Part shown: one piece after another, positions 26,701 to 41,700 of the stretch
How the letters are laid out: every line of letters starts with the position of its first letter
How positions within the stretch are numbered: position 1 is the stretch's first letter
Position numbers and translations under genes: made by a program
The notes under the pieces: generated by a model
Seen by the model: only the letters and a program-made list of their open reading frames with translations
Told to the model about the DNA's origin: nothing
Database searches by the model: none
NCBI RefSeq assembly: GCF_051401765.1
Contig: NC_135071.1
Coordinates: 18,330,961-18,394,960, forward strand
Length of the DNA stretch: 64,000 bases
Direction of reading: 5' to 3'
DNA from: Calliopsis andreniformis
Lineage: Eukaryota > Arthropoda > Insecta > Hymenoptera > Andrenidae

Positions 26701-29700
26701 AGTACACCCTGAATGGATTAATGAACCGAGTGACATGGGATCTGATTGGAGCAATGCTCGAGGAATCCATCCAGTCATCTTTACCTTCGTCTGTCGTTCT
26801 GAAACGAGCTACGCGCCGTATCCTGACCTTTCTCTCTTCCCTTTTCCCTGTGTCATCTTTCTTTTCCCCGCACGCCAACACGCTCGAAATCGCCCTCCCT
26901 CTCGAGCACGGGATTGCTTGTCGAACTCATTAAAAGACTGCCCCCCCGTTCTTTCGCTGGATTCCACGCTTTGACGCTTCTCGGCCGAAAATTGATTCGA
27001 CATCGATAGATCCTTGATGAAAATTCAAGGTTCTGTTAGTAGAAATGACATCGAAATTTCTGTAGCTAGATTGATTACTAAATTTTTCTCCCTTTTTCTA
27101 CTTCCTTCTCCAATCAGAATGGCGGGAAAAATGCTTCGAATTCAAACTCCTTCCTCATGCAGGCAAGAATACAGTAGACTCTCTCAACACTCAGAGCCCT
27201 TCGGCAATAAATCTGCGAACGAATAATAACCAAATCATTAAACTCAATTTCCACGGTTCCCTCCCGAAGCAAAAGTTCTCTCAAAACAGCGAGGTCGTTA
27301 TGCACGGTCCAGCCGTCCCTATCGTTATCACAGTGAACGACAGTAGAAGATACTTTAAAAACTCCTAAGACGCGACAGAAAGTAGACGAGGAAAGAGCCA
27401 AGGGTCTTTCGTTTCGATATCATTGCTCCCCATCCTCCCCCGTGTCTCTTCCTCTTACAACCAGAAGAAAGGAAATGAGGCGCGCGCGATACAGCGTGTG
27501 CGCAGCCCAGCGTGCGCCCGTGGCGATAACGTAGACTCCACTCGGGCCCTTTCGCCCGTTTCCGTCGTCGTTCGTGCGTTCGCTCCCCGCGCGGTGGGGG
27601 CGAGCTTATTTCGCGAAAGAGTACTCCCGCGAAAGGGGGGTACACGACACGGTGGGTGGGGGAGTCCCTCGCGGAAGGGAGGAACGAAGAGGGCTGGTAG
27701 GGAGGGAGAGAGGGGAAGATGGGAAGAGGAAGAAGGAAATCGTGGGGAAAGCGTAGGAGACAGAGAGGAACGTCGCCTATTTAGCATTCCTCCTACCCGT
27801 GGAACGCCGTCTCGTTAGCCAGCTTTGCTCTTCTCTATCGTTCTCTCTTCCTCTGTCTGCCGACTCTAGTCAAGAAAGCGTGGTCGCGAGAAATGAGAAG
27901 CTCCATAGGGGAAAGGAGGAGAGAGAATCGCGGGGGAGGGAAGGGACGTGGTCGGGGACGAGGGATGCTGGGTAGGCGTGGAGCATGGACCACCCTGTCC
28001 ACGGGATCTGGAGGGGAGGCCACGCCAGTCGTCGCGCGGCAGGGGGAGACGAGGAGAGAGGGTGGACAGGAGTATCCGCACAGGACAGTAATTACTATTA
28101 TATACGTCGGAGTTTTGCAAATGTTGTCTCCGCGCGGGAGGGGGTGGCGAGCACGAGTGCCCGTTATTTCGCCCCGACTTCGTTTCCAACGGTGGCGAGG
28201 ATTCGTCGCAGAAGGGTCGAAGGGGGAGGGGAGGGATTCTTAAACGGGGATCGTTATGCGAATCTTTCGCATACTCTGCCCCCTTCCCACCCCTTCTCCC
28301 CTGGCTCTCTCTCTACCCGTTCTCCACCCATTTCGTCTTCCTTCATCCCCCTCCTTTATCAGGCTCCAGACCCGCTTCACCCCCCGAGAAATGTTATTTG
28401 TCTCTGTTGCGCGCGCTCTCGCTGCGCGTGTACACGTACGCCGCGACGCCTGTGTGCGCGCGTGCCTGGGGACGTGGATCACACGTCGCATATCCGTTCG
28501 AACCAATTCAACCCCTTTGCCGTGTCCCCGCGAGCGCGGGCGGAGGGCGTGAGCAAAGAAATCGCGATGCTCGTCCTTTTCCTTTGTTTTCTCATGTCAA
28601 TTTCTGAGGGGTCCAATATTTTTCGTTCCTCCCCTGCTCGCGATAAGGCGTGACTGCGAATATTTTTAGTCGCGAGCGGAAACCAATATCTTCTCTCTGC
28701 TGGAACCTGGTAGGGGTTGTTACGTTCTATTGTTTACATGGTGGGAGGAATTCAGGGAGAGGCTGTAGTGGGATGTAATTTTTTGGGGAACTTGACAATG
28801 GGATCATCCTTTGGCGAGATAATTGGGCTTTCGAGGTGTAAGTTTCGAGTCTTCGCGGGACATTTGTTTATTTAGTGGTAAATGGTAATTTTATCTAGTA
28901 TGAATACAAAGGACACAGTTTAGATAATGGTACATGGGAATGTGCACATAAAAATGCAAGGGATATAATTTTGTAGGGGTAGAAAAATGTGATAGCAATT
29001 TCTAATTCCAGCAGAATTTTAGGAACTCGGTTTGATTTTCAGCAGAATTGTTGGAGGGGGGTAGAAGAGAGTATAAGAGGGTGAAGTGAACTATTCGCGA
29101 GGGAAATACACGCTTTTATAACTCGTTTCTCCTCGACAAGAACTACGACAGAGCCCCTTCTTCCTTGGAGACATTTCTGAATTTTAGACGCCTTAAACAC
29201 TGTGATTCGTGCATGGCCCCCTCGAATTGTTGCATCGTAAAATTTAGGAAAGGATAGACAGTCGATTCAGACCAAACGTATAGATGTTAGAAGAAAATAT
29301 TATTCTGGAAATGGCTGAGAAAACACGAACCGTGGAAAATTATAATACATACCCTTTTCTGGACACCAACATTTTTAACTGTTTTTTTTTTTTAACATTA
29401 CGAGAAATAGTTTTCTTAATCTATTATTCAATGCAACTATTCGTTCGCTATGCGCATAAGGTCAACGTATCTCTCCCCCTCCGTTTTTACCCCTTACCAA
29501 CTATAATGCATATAATAAGTTACACCATCCTTTCCAGAGTGTAAGCTCCTCCCGAACGTCTGTTCAATATATATAATAAGCGTTAGACTCCTTTCCCTGG
29601 GTATAACTCCCGCGATCGAATGCGATACGTAGATATCAATGGCGCTGCAAACTCGGATGCAACAGCATGCATTATGCACCGAGAGCAGAGTCGTTAATCT

Positions 29701-32700
29701 GAAGATAAAACATCGCGTGAAATGTTACCTTCAGCAAAAGGATTTCTATCGAATTCATTTCTGTAAGATTAAGAGGCTCTGAGAAAAGAAATTCCTCTCA
29801 GAAATCACAAAAAAATTGTCCAACTGATAATCTTCATATTATGAAATCTTTGCCAATGTCCCAACCTATCATCGACTTCTCCGCGCAAGTGTCTGTCCTA
29901 TAGCGGTCCAACTCCCCTAGCCGCCCAGCTCTTTGTCTTTCACTCTACTTCCTGTTCGCTTCTCTTCCCGCAGGATTCTGCGATTGGCCAGTAATTATCA
30001 TTAGCGCGTTTGCGCGTCCGCGCACTCCGACTTTTCTCCCGATTGGCAACCCTCCTCGTAATTAATCGTGGGGCGCAGGCGCGAAATCTCGCGTCTAATG
30101 GAAAAGCGTGTGGGCGACGCCTGGTCGACCCCTCGGAAACGAACGGATTCCTGGCTTTCTCTCTGTACCCGAGCTATGACCACTAATTATAACCGAGGGG
30201 CGGCGCCCGAGGTCCTGACGCACTCTAGCCTCCGTGAGACCACCCCTCAGTCGTGAGCTTGCGCTCTGCTAATTACTCATTAACCCTTCCTCTGAATCAG
30301 GCCAATCCAGGAAGCGGTTACTCATTGATTTTTCCCCTTTGTGGTTCGAACAGCGTGTTCTTGTGACTGATCGTTCATTATATAGCTGATGTATGCCACG
30401 TTCGCGGCATTTGGAGAGGTTTTCTGGATTTTTTTTCTGGAATGGTACAGATTTCTGTTTTTAAGGTTCGAGACTTTCGAATATTCAAATTTTCAAATAT
30501 TCAAAATTTCAAACATTCGAATTTTTAAATGTTTGAATTTTAAATTATTCGAATTTTCAAATATTCAAATTTTTAAATGTTTGAATTTTCAAATATTCGA
30601 ATGCTCTAAATTAAAAAATTTGAGTAGATATCTGCATTAAATTTCCATTAAATTGTTTGTCTCTCCCCGAATAGTTAAGCTCAGTCAGAGAGCTCTAACT
30701 TGAAATAAAATTTACGTAAATCGTGGATGACTGGGTCAGTGTCGATTACCGAATACGTTGCCCTATAGTTGAGGAGAGGAGCACGTAAAAACACTAACAT
30801 GGGTATCCCGTATATTCAGAGTCATAATGAGCGACACCTACGGTCTTGTTAACAACTTTCTCATCCTCTCTCCATAAGGCTGGTCTGACACTCAATTTCG
30901 AGTCATAAACCGAGCCGAACGGCACTTACGAAATGATCGATGTTTGGCCACCATGGGAATGAGGTGGAACGTAATGACGTATTTCCAGCCGATAGACATC
31001 GCGAACGCGTAATCCTGCGCCGACAACATATGTTCCGCGATCGTTTCCGGAAAATTACCGATTCGACCGGTGGTAATTATGACAATGCTCGGCCTGGTTC
31101 CAGCGTATTGACCAGTCCGCATGGCTCGCTCATTAAAATCGTATTTACCTCGCAGCGCTGCCAACCTACACGGCTTCGTTGCGTATATCGTCGCTGGCGA
31201 ATAAAAACGCTCGCTATTAACGAAGAAATGAGAAAGCCCGCAAGGTAAAAATTACGGCAGGCAGTACGCTACGAAAGAATAAGTCGTTTTTTTCTCGAGT
31301 ATCCTATTACCTAAGTAGGAAACTCAATTACGATATTCTCGCCATTCTCTTTCTATTTTCTCAGGGCAAGATTTCTGATTTTCAAATCTGCACCTCAGAG
31401 CCGGAGTAACCTAAGTGTTTTTACAGAATATTATTGCTTTCTCTTCGTTTTTTTTTAGAATAATAGGAATTTAGTTAAGTTACGTTAACTACTTCGAATA
31501 CTGTGTTAATAAATAGGTAATCGCATTTGTTTTTGGCTCTCCTAAAAAATAACAAAAAAGAACTTGGGTTACTCTGGCTCTGAGGTACAGAAATATCTGG
31601 ATATTTTAAGTATTCAAATTAAAATTATTTCCCTCAGATATTATCTATTTGTAGTAAAATATCTTCTTGAAGTAGTGGTTATTTTCCTCATTTTTGAAGT
31701 TATCAAGGAGCGTTCACAACTCATGAGGGTGACTGTCTCGTTGTTGTTCAGACAAGTTTAGGATAGGGAGGGAGGTGAAATAGTGACGAGGAGATAACAG
31801 GTGACGCACGGAACTAAGCATGCTCACTTGTCTTCTAACACTGACGACCGTTTCAAAGTACATGGTAGGGCCCACCACAAAAACTGGCTACCGGATTCCG
31901 CCTGACTTTGGAATCTGATAGATCCCTGGCCTCTTGTCCGACTTTGTTATCTTCAGCGCGGCATCTTCCATCCCATTTCCCTGATCGATCCTCGTATTTT
32001 TTTCATTCCTACACGGTACACTGCTTATGGTAGCTGATTGCGAGAAATTCGATAGCTTTCGCTAGAGATAGTCGAGGGGAAGAAATTTTATATTTTTAAG
32101 AGTTTCTTGTTCCTCCATTCTTTCATGAATTGCAGTTAGCTTTAATTGAGTGACGGCAGTGTTCACCCTGACACAGTTGGTTTAACAGTGCAGTGAATTG
32201 AAGGCAAGAGCCTGCGAAAATACACGATTCTTTATGCTCCTCGGTTACAATTGCTTCTCCCCCTGAGGCTACCCAAAAATCTTTAAAAGCAACAGGTATA
32301 ATCGCAGCACGTGCAGCAGAAGGCTCGAAGAGAACAATAGGAAACCGTCATTAGAAGGACCAATCCAATCTGTGGCCCATAATTATCTCGTGTTCCGCGA
32401 AAGCGAGCACCGACCAACAATCGAATTTGCATCGCGATACGATCGAGGGGGCATGGAAATGACAAAAAGCCACGGTCGAAGGCGACCACGTTTCCGGCTG
32501 GCAATTAGAAGTAATAACCATTCGACAGCGACCAATCATTGTTAATTGACGTCAGGAGCTGCGAAAAGGATTCGTACGCGGCCCACCTGCCCATTTGTCG
32601 AAAATTGCGCGCAATTTGGCCCGAAAATAAAATCAGGATGGCGTGGAGATTCGAAAAGGCCACGTCGGGACCCTCGTCCACCGAGAGAGCGGATGCACGC

Positions 32701-35700
32701 TTCGACCGCTGATTTTCTTTCGTCTTCTCCTTTCTTCGTGTCCTCCCTCCCGTTTCTTTTTTACACGTCTTCCCTCTCGTTCCCCCGTAGCGAACCGCGG
32801 AGGACATCTCACCGCTAATTATGATTAATTTGTGAGAGGAGCGAACGGGGCCCACGGATGCCAGGAGCTACCAAGATGCAGGGGATCAGGCATAAGGGAA
32901 CGTAATGAATATTCTCAGCAGGAGCGCGATGTAACGTCACGTTGACGTCACCCAGGTGACTCCATCGTCGTTTTTCTTATCCTAGTTTGGACCATCCAGC
33001 CATTTTCTTTGTGAAATTTCTTGGGATCGTGTCTGACGGAAGCTGGAGGCGGCGGATGTTAATTGTTGCTCAAGTGGTAGAATATTGTGGGAGGTGAGCA
33101 TCAATTTCGACTGGAAATTGTTAGGAATTTTTATCTTTAATTTATTTGTAGGATTTATTCCATTTTTTACCAATAGTATAGTGTATCTGTTTTAATTAAT
33201 TTATGATTAATATTTCAATTGAGATAAAGGGTACTAAGTTTACTGTTTAGGACAGTGTATGATGTTGAAGTGAATCTGAATGAATGGTTTTAAATATTTC
33301 AGTGAAATTGTGGCCTTCTTTTATAGGCAAAGTTATCGTACAATGTCTCTTTCTGAGGCGTAATAATGTCGAAGGAAATTTAAAGAGGGGAGGCGTTGCG
33401 GTCCACTTTTAAAATGACTGGTTCCAGTGCGAGATTATAAAAGTTAAAGAGCTTGGACATGACCGAAATTATCTGATATCGTTCTATTATCGTTTTAATG
33501 TATGAACGAAGGTTGGTATTTCACGGCACACGGCCAACTGATAACGCGATGCAATTTGGAACGCAGAATATTGCATAACCCTAGCTACTCTTTCGCTCTA
33601 AATTGCGCATAATCTCTAAGTTTAAGCGGATGCCATGAATTTTCTCGTATATCGCTGAAAACTTTTTACTTTCTCAATTAGTTCTCTGGTAGGTGCTTAA
33701 ATTCATTAATAAGTGACTTTGTTCTAAAGTGTTACAGAAGTCTTAAAAAAATATGAAGAAAATTCTCAGTGGGAATTCGGTGTGGATAAAATCCCTACAA
33801 ACAAGTTAAAAATAGAATCCCTTAACGATCTTACCATTTTTTAATTTCATAGTTACTCGAGTAATAATTTACACACATAAAAACCGTAGACAATTTATTT
33901 TTCTTTTGAACTGAAATTTAATCCTCTCTGTTACACATACTCCTCAGACTCAATCTACATCTTCCAGCTTCCGTATAGCTGAAACTCCCTAATAGAGTAT
34001 CTCCATCAGAGTTCCACATTTATTACACACGAAATTAAACTGTCAAGTCTATCTCTCCCTCCCTCCACCTCTCTCAACACTCGAAGCCATCCATTCCACC
34101 CGTTCGCGAATCCTGCCCAGTGTAACACGTTCCAGCTCAATCACCCGAGTTTTGCATATCTCACCGATATTTATATCCCCACGAACAATATCGATCCCCT
34201 CGAAGGATCGACGTTTACGAAGCTCGCAACGCCTACGGGATCGATACACCTCGTTCTCGTTTACGATCAATAAAAACCGCCCCGAGAAATTCATATTTTA
34301 CCACGAATTTATCCTCCGTCGAGGCCGCAGCCTGCATAGGGTCCCTAGACGGTTGGTAATGCGTTAATTGCTCAATTCGGCCGCCGGGGGGTAACGAAAA
34401 AAGCCCTGCATCATTCTAATTCATGAAGCGGCCGGCGTTCCGCCTAGTAGCCCGGATAGCCGTGCTGGATTTTAATAAACGGTTCCCCTGGTCAATCCCA
34501 TATACACACCGTGGCTGCGGAGGTGTTTCGCCTGGTAGCTGTCAGGGCGACGCAGTCGGGAGAGGTTAATCACCCGCGTTGGATTTTAATAAACGGTTCG
34601 GGGGGGCAAACAAAGCTGGTCATCAATAACCGTTCCCTCTTCGTCCCCCTTTCCGCGACGGTGCTATCGCCCTCTCTGTCCGAAGGGGCCCGCCGAGCCG
34701 AGCCGAGCCGACAACGGGCACGGCCATGCCAGGGCCTTTGCCACCAGCTTGTCGAGCTTCATCGGACAGCGAGATAGGCGGAGATCGTATCTGCGTGGTT
34801 ATTAATTAACCGGCGAGAAGGGAAAGCCTCCTTTCATCACCTCGCGAGCGATCTGCCTTTCGACGGCCCCTGTCCTGCCCTAGCGTCTATAGACTTAGAG
34901 TAGAAAAGGGGAAGGTGGTCGGGGACTCTGGGGGTCTTTGGAGGTGGCGAGGGGTTCTGGGAGTTCTGGCCTGTTTGGGGGAATTTGGGATTTTGGGCTG
35001 GTGGAAGGGCGATTTGGTGGTGTGAAGGATTTGGATGGATGTCTAGCTGAATTTTTATTCGAACTTTTGGCATAGGTACAGGTACAAGTAGACGTAAAGT
35101 AATCTTCAGCAGTGAAGGCCTGGCTGGGTCTACCTGATAAAGCTTATTTTTCCATTTCCCTTTTTATTTGTTTACCAAAGATCGGTCTAAACGACCAACT
35201 CGGTATAGGATTAATTTATATCAGGAAGATATCGTACATCGAATGGAAATTCCTTCGTCGAGATAAGATAGAAGTGGAAAGGTATCATAATCTAGGCATC
35301 AGATCGTTGACTCATTTATTATTGAGTCACTTAAAGCGAAGAGAGTTCCTCAAGTGTAACGCTTGCCTTTTTAAAATCCCAAAATTCTCGGAAGCTCGAA
35401 CTGATTAGTACTCACCCATTTATGGAAGTGCGACTGATAAACCAGGACAAGGCTGATCTTGCCAGAGAATGCCATGCTTGCAGTGGCAGGGACTCTGATC
35501 TTTCAGCGGATTTCGTTAGAAAAATTTCAGCGGTTTTGTCTGGCTGATCGTGTTGAGGTCCTGATCCGAGGGGAAGCCATAAACGAACCAAGTCCTCTCG
35601 CAGTTTTGTGCTGTCCACTTTGTACCACTGTAATGAAAACCAAGGTTGCATTAAAAGTACATAATTGAATGCAGAATGATCCTCCTCAACCGTCACCAGC

Positions 35701-38700
35701 ACCTCCAAATCTCCCCAGCGCATATAATTGAAACACCCCAGAGGTAGCTGGAGTCACTTTGAGAGACGCTGGATTAATCAACACCCAGCCTCAAACCGAT
35801 CGCGACCTCGAAACCCGCATCGACATCGTGGCGAGCAAAAACCTGTAACCTCTGTTCTCCAATCACGGTCAGGGAACGAATCCCCAGGTATTGCAGCCGC
35901 AAAGAGGCTCCAGCGCGTACACCGCGAATATTTTCAATTTCGCTGGTAATCATGACACGCGTAACGACTGAGTGCTCGACTCGGGGGGACTTGGGCCCCG
36001 CCAGTGGTTCAAGGGGGGAGGGCCTCTCGCAACGAGTTAACGCGTCAAAAATAAGCGTCCTCCGCGATTCATTAACATCCCGCAAGGTGTCCAGCAAAAA
36101 GTGTTTCTCGCTTCATTATCGGGAGCCGCGTATCGCGACATTAACGATATTCCTCGGCGGCGGAGCGGTTTCGGCGCGGAACCGCAAAACAGTCGGAGAA
36201 CCAATTACGTTGACCGGTCCCCGTGGTCGTGTCTTACACGACAGATATCCGATTTCACCGTCAGCTTCCGAGAATGAGAACCAATTACGCGGCCCGGGGC
36301 ATTAAGGAATCGATCTAATTTGCGCGCAGTGGTGGCTCTTAATGGCGAGAGAGCCGGCCGATGAAATTATACGAAAATGTAATCAACGCGGTTTTTGTCT
36401 CGTTTCGCTCGGAGGGCAGGGGCGTAATTAGGAATGCTTTTGCGCCTCGCGACGGGGGACACTTGTTGCTCCCTCCCCATCCTCGCGCCCCTCTGCCCTC
36501 TGCCTTTGCTCCACTCGACACAGTCTCCGCTGTGCCTCTTCTAGTCCCTCCTCCCCCTACTCTGCTGCCCCTTTATACCGTGCCCCGCGCCCCTTTCGGT
36601 CGGCGAGTCAAGGGAGCGGCGAGAGAAAAAAAAAGGGAGAGAGGGAAAGGGGAGAAATGGGGGAGACGGAGGGACCTGGCCACAGAAGGAGAGTAATTAA
36701 CGCCGTGGTGCCCAGGTGCGCGGCCCTAAGAAGTCGTTTATGGATTGCTCGGCAGCCACACCATACGCGGCCATCAATTAGATTCTCTAATTAAAACAGT
36801 CCCTCCTCGGGCCCCCGGGAATTAACTCCGGCGAACCTCTGTAATATTCTGTCGACTCTGTCATCGTCGGCTGCGGCCTGGCCAGCCTGCGATTTTTTTT
36901 CGATCGCCGCGGAACCGATACAATGTGCCACGATGTGACCAGCCCAACCGCAATAAAGGTGTAATTAACGAAATTGTAGTTTCTTGGCCTCGGGATTCGA
37001 GGGTCCTGCGGATGACTTTTGTCTTTCGGTACTGGAGTAGTCTGCACATTCGGGGATTGGAGAAATTCGGTTCCTTTGGAAATTTGGGTCCCCTAAAAGT
37101 TAGAATAATCTCGAATTTTGGATCAGCTAAAATTTGAAATCTCCCAAAAATGAGGATCCCCTGGAATTTTGGATCCTCTGAAAATGGGGTAACTCTAGAA
37201 ATTGGGATCTCCTGGAAAATCTGATCTAGAGATTTGAGATCCCGCCTAGAACATTTTTTAACCAATTTAATGAATAAGAGATCAAGATAGAGAAGCCTCT
37301 CCGCAAATCCAGATGCACTCGTCTATTTAATGAACCATAAAACTAGATTATTATTTGAACTTGACGTTTGATGAGCATCGCTGGGTAATTGAATTAGACC
37401 ACTGGGAAAGAGGAAGGCAGCAAAGAGATATGAAAATCAGGTGCAGGTGAGGGTAAGAATGGGAGAGAGGGATGGCTGTAGAGCAGAATTTTAATTATAG
37501 CTGGCAGCATGCGGCGTTAATTGCGAGTAGCCGGGCCTCCTTCGTCATCACACTTTGATTCGACTTCTTCTCGACTTTTTCTCAGCGAATTACAAATGGC
37601 TACCGAGGCGTTCGTGCGCTGCCGGACAGCATTCCTCTTTGTGTCATTAGTGGCGACTTTCTGTTGGCGCTGCGTAGTCGGACGGAGACGGAACGAAACG
37701 GCGATGGGGGATGGGGGAGAACAGAATCAGATTCGCACACCTTCCGCGTAGTCCACGGCACACACGAATCGCCTTCTGACTCGACGCGGACAACAAGTAG
37801 CCAACTCGGAAATCACGGTCATCTAAATCAACGTCCGGCGATGCACCGACAAACAACGCGAGAACTCGATCCTTTCGCTCTGCCTCACCGCTTCTTTCTT
37901 TACAGTTCCTCTTCAGTCATCAGATATTCGTGTACAGAGGAGTCTGTTCTTTATATTTTTCAAGCATCCTTGATTTCTAGTTAATTCTCATAAGGTGTTA
38001 GTGCTTCAATTGAGGTCGAACGACCTCTATCAACATTCCTGTAGATATCGAATTAAATGTGGTAAGCTTATTACGAGAATTGAAATATTTATAGATAGAT
38101 AAGAAACTATCGTAGAACCTGAGAAGAACGATACGAGTAACTGTAGTGTAGGTAATATTTTTGTTTTAAAAAAGGGAGGCGTATTTGCGCTATTTATGGG
38201 CTGACCATAGGTACACCATTAAAGCTCGGACAGTCAATATAAAGCACACGTTTGATCCTTAACGATCACAGTGGCTGCACGAGGAAAGGTGCATCGATTT
38301 CCATTTATCGATCGTGGGTAACGAGACCAGCCGTATTGTTCTTTCGCGCAGCAATTACGCGACACGTACCGTCTGGAATTCACGTAATAAAATGGAGCTC
38401 TGCCAACCGTGGTAGATCGAATCGCGAGATCTCGAATTTCTCCTCCGCCGTTGCTTCATTTCTTTCGTCCTCGAGCTCCTTTTTCTGGAAATCTCTCGTA
38501 TTCGCGGATCGAGAGGGGCCCGAAGCACGCGTAAACCTGGCGTAAACTGTGAACAATAAACAACACCGTCGAGGCAGTTTATGCTTTCGGCGAGGAATAC
38601 TAGGGATGTTTGGCCGCTCGTACGTGGAGCTCTTCGGATTCCTCGGGCGTGTTGGATCGCGAGTCAAACGCATTCTCTTCCTGTGCCATTACGTTATTGC

Positions 38701-41700
38701 TGCAGGCTGCGGTGGTGGTGGTCGCAAGCCAACAACATGTAAAATAACCAGAGAATATTCATGGCGTAAACACTGCGTACTTTACCATCAAACATTTTCT
38801 CAATCATAGTTGAACGGTCATAAAATAAACAAGACTTCTATTTTTCTATATTCCTCATTCGCTGCAGTACTAATACAATCAAAAACAGTACTACAATTCT
38901 TCTGAAGATCGAGATAACAAAGTAACAACCCTATTCACTATAATAATTATCTTTTCTGTGCCTCTTAATGACTCAAAAATGGAAAAATTTGGATTCCTGT
39001 GATTCTTGCAAATTATTCCTTTTTGCATCGTCCAATCAGTCAGCCTGGTTTTCATTGGTCTTTTAAGAGCTTCAGGAGGCTTTTAAGAGCAAAGAATCAG
39101 TATCAAAGTCGAGAGAGGGTGTGAGTGTGAAGGTGTACTTCTTTTGAGAAGGATCACGCTGTGAGTAGATCGAGAGGCGACTCTTGATTGGGAAAGCGTC
39201 GGTGTAACTAACCGTGAGGAGTTTTCATCGAGATCGACGATCGGCTAACGAAGCTGGCCGCGCCTAGAATATCAGTTCGTTTGCGCGAAAAGAGAGGCGT
39301 TTCGACTTTCGTAAATCCTCGAGCACGAGGGTGGCGATGATCTATGGTTGTAACCATGCTACGTAGGTCTTCTTATATGGGGTGTAACCGAACTGCGAGC
39401 ATCGATTTCGGTGATTAGCTTTAGTCACCCAGAAGAATGTCTAATCGAATCAGAAGACTAAATTCTTTTTTAACATTCTTCCTCGTTCAGTTTCGAGAAA
39501 ATTACTATCTCAAGGATTGAAGTAGTCAGCATATTATTGTATGCCATCGTTTATCCTTTGTGCACATCAGATAGGCCTCCAACTTTCTCTTCAAGATAAT
39601 CGAAATTCTGCTTCAATAACCAATGACCTCGTCTATACTCATTCGAACCTCGACCTCATGGACTCATCCTTTGCTAAACTCTGAACCTAAGACGCTCCCC
39701 TACTTTTCTATTTTTTGATTTTATATCTTACACGTTGTTCTCTTCCTGTTAGACAGGCATTTACGAACAGCTCTAAGCTTAATATCTATTGTATAACACG
39801 AGTTTGTACAGAACTGTATTCTGAATAAACTTACAATTAGTTCTATGGAATATAACAATATAGTCTCGATATAAGGTCGTAGCTATTTTCCACAGATTTC
39901 TTAAAATCGTTAGTTCGTACAGAATGAATCAGAAATTTGCTCACTCTTATCAGGAGAGCTTATCTGGGTCACTCCACACAGACTTATCGCAACTTCGCGA
40001 TTTAAGTATATACACTCGTCGCCTTAACGCGTTCACGACACTTTGGACTTGCTATATAGTTCAGAAAAAACCCTCTAACAAGTGCCTACAGTGAGAAAAT
40101 CAGTGAATTCGTAGACAAACAATTTGAAGTGCTAGAATGAACACAATGTAACTACACTTAAGGTGTAGATAGGTCTTAAGCCCAAGACGAGGGGGAGTAG
40201 CGTCATGGCGTTGACAATGTACAACCCACGAGTCGAGTAATACAGATGTTTCTTAATGCAATATTAAATAGTCCATTATCTAAGTTAAATATAAGTCATC
40301 GATGAATAGTAATATATAGTAATATATGTGTAGAACAAATAATCCACAACAGAAGTGATAGAATATTCCCTCATCGAAGCGTTGATCTCAAAGCAAAGGG
40401 TGTCCATTGGAAATCACTTGACCCCAGGATCGCGGGTCGAGCCGAATCGGATCGTTATCAGGGCATCGCTTGTCCAGACACAAGAAATATACCTACATCG
40501 GCCCGATAGAATCTTTCCTTGGTCGCTTTCCCTGATGCACGCCACGATCGATCATGCGTGAAACGGCTGGCAGAGCACTCTCCTGTTACACACGTCCCTG
40601 GATTTACGCCGTGCGCCGCGAGGAATATTTCGAGAACGAGCGGGATAACGATCTGTGTCCGTCCCGCGGTTTCGTTATCCGATATCCGTATAGCCGCGCG
40701 AAATAACTTGCAAATTACGATGCGTGCGTCCCGACCGCCTCATCGTCCCCTTTCAAGACGTCTTTCAACGAGCTTTCCAGCGTTTTCCACGGTTTTATGA
40801 CAGCCCTTCCAATCCCCCCATCGATCGGCCCCGTTCCAGGAGAACTATCGCGTCCCCCCTCGGACGATAATGTTTTTCTCTCAGTCGAGGAGAGCCGCGA
40901 GTCGTTTATACTTTTAGAGCTGGTCGCGATATCGCGATTACTCGCGCCATGTTTTGTTACGGTTACCCTAAGTGTAGGCTGCGAGCTACACTATCTTCTA
41001 CGCACTCGTTAATTCGTCTTGCGAAGGAGGATAACACCTGCGTGGCAGGATCGTTTCGAGAGTTCTCTTCTAACGCTTAACTGGTGTGCTTAGTTGGCGT
41101 GGAGTCACAGGATTTATATAGGGCCTGAGTACAGAATACCTGTGCGCTGTAGGGTCGAAAATCGTTCTGCAAAAATGAGAAACTGCTGGAGCGGCAGTTG
41201 GTTGTAATAAAATCCTTCGTTCGACCAGCCAGTCGCCGAGGTTTTTCGAGTCGCGACTTTCAAATCGACCGGCTGGCTCTGATCGCGCGCGCAAGAAGCT
41301 CGGCGACAAAGCGTATCGTGCGCGCGCTGAAGAATCCGCCCGAGAATCGTGTTCTTCTTTGGAACCGGTATTCTGCGTTCGAATAAAGACATAAATACGG
41401 CTCTGCTCGAGGATCGAGCGGATCCTGAGTCCAGAAATCAGTTTTTCGACGCGGCCTGTTCCGCGCCACGCGCGATCATGCGAGCCGATAAATGGCAGAT
41501 CCGACCGTCTGGATTTATCGTGGATCCGAGGAGATCTTCCTCCGCGATCCTGGCCAGCGGGAAGTGCCGCTGGTAGATCCTAGATTTCGTAGCTGGCCCA
41601 TAAACGCGAGCCAGAGGTATCATCTGCCTCCTCTTCCCTCAAACAATTCCGCGCGACCGATAACGGTCTCTCCTCCTACCATTTTTACGTCCGCTACGTG

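Larger units (their letters stand above)
23249..35415. other. METTL9 intron 2 (12.2 kb), GC-rich, non-coding
   Basis: No coding exon of another gene recognised. Base composition changes abruptly near 23.5 kb from AT-rich to GC- and CpG-rich. Contents: AATATTCAA arrays at 23383-23455 and 30477-30610; purine/pyrimidine-rich tracts around 24120-24580, 27420-27870 and 28220-28360; a 35-bp minisatellite at 26135-26262; a 20-bp exact direct repeat at 34466/34580. Long open frames here (for example 306 codons at 23689-24609) are low-complexity Pro/Ser or Arg/Lys/Glu readings of these tracts and are not genes. Many TAAT cores sit in GC-rich surroundings, as often seen in insect regulatory DNA; that is an impression only. 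Confidence 0.7.

Noticed and set aside
27423..28653. Several overlapping open frames of 60-222 codons on both strands
   Set aside because: They arise because GC-rich GGA/TCC tracts contain few stop codons; frames overlap in all phases and none shows a domain or splice logic.
30892..31164. 90-codon minus-strand frame in METTL9 intron 2, sense to the gene
   Set aside because: Considered as a METTL9 alternative exon, but it matches no part of the family and exons 2 and 3 already join perfectly without it.
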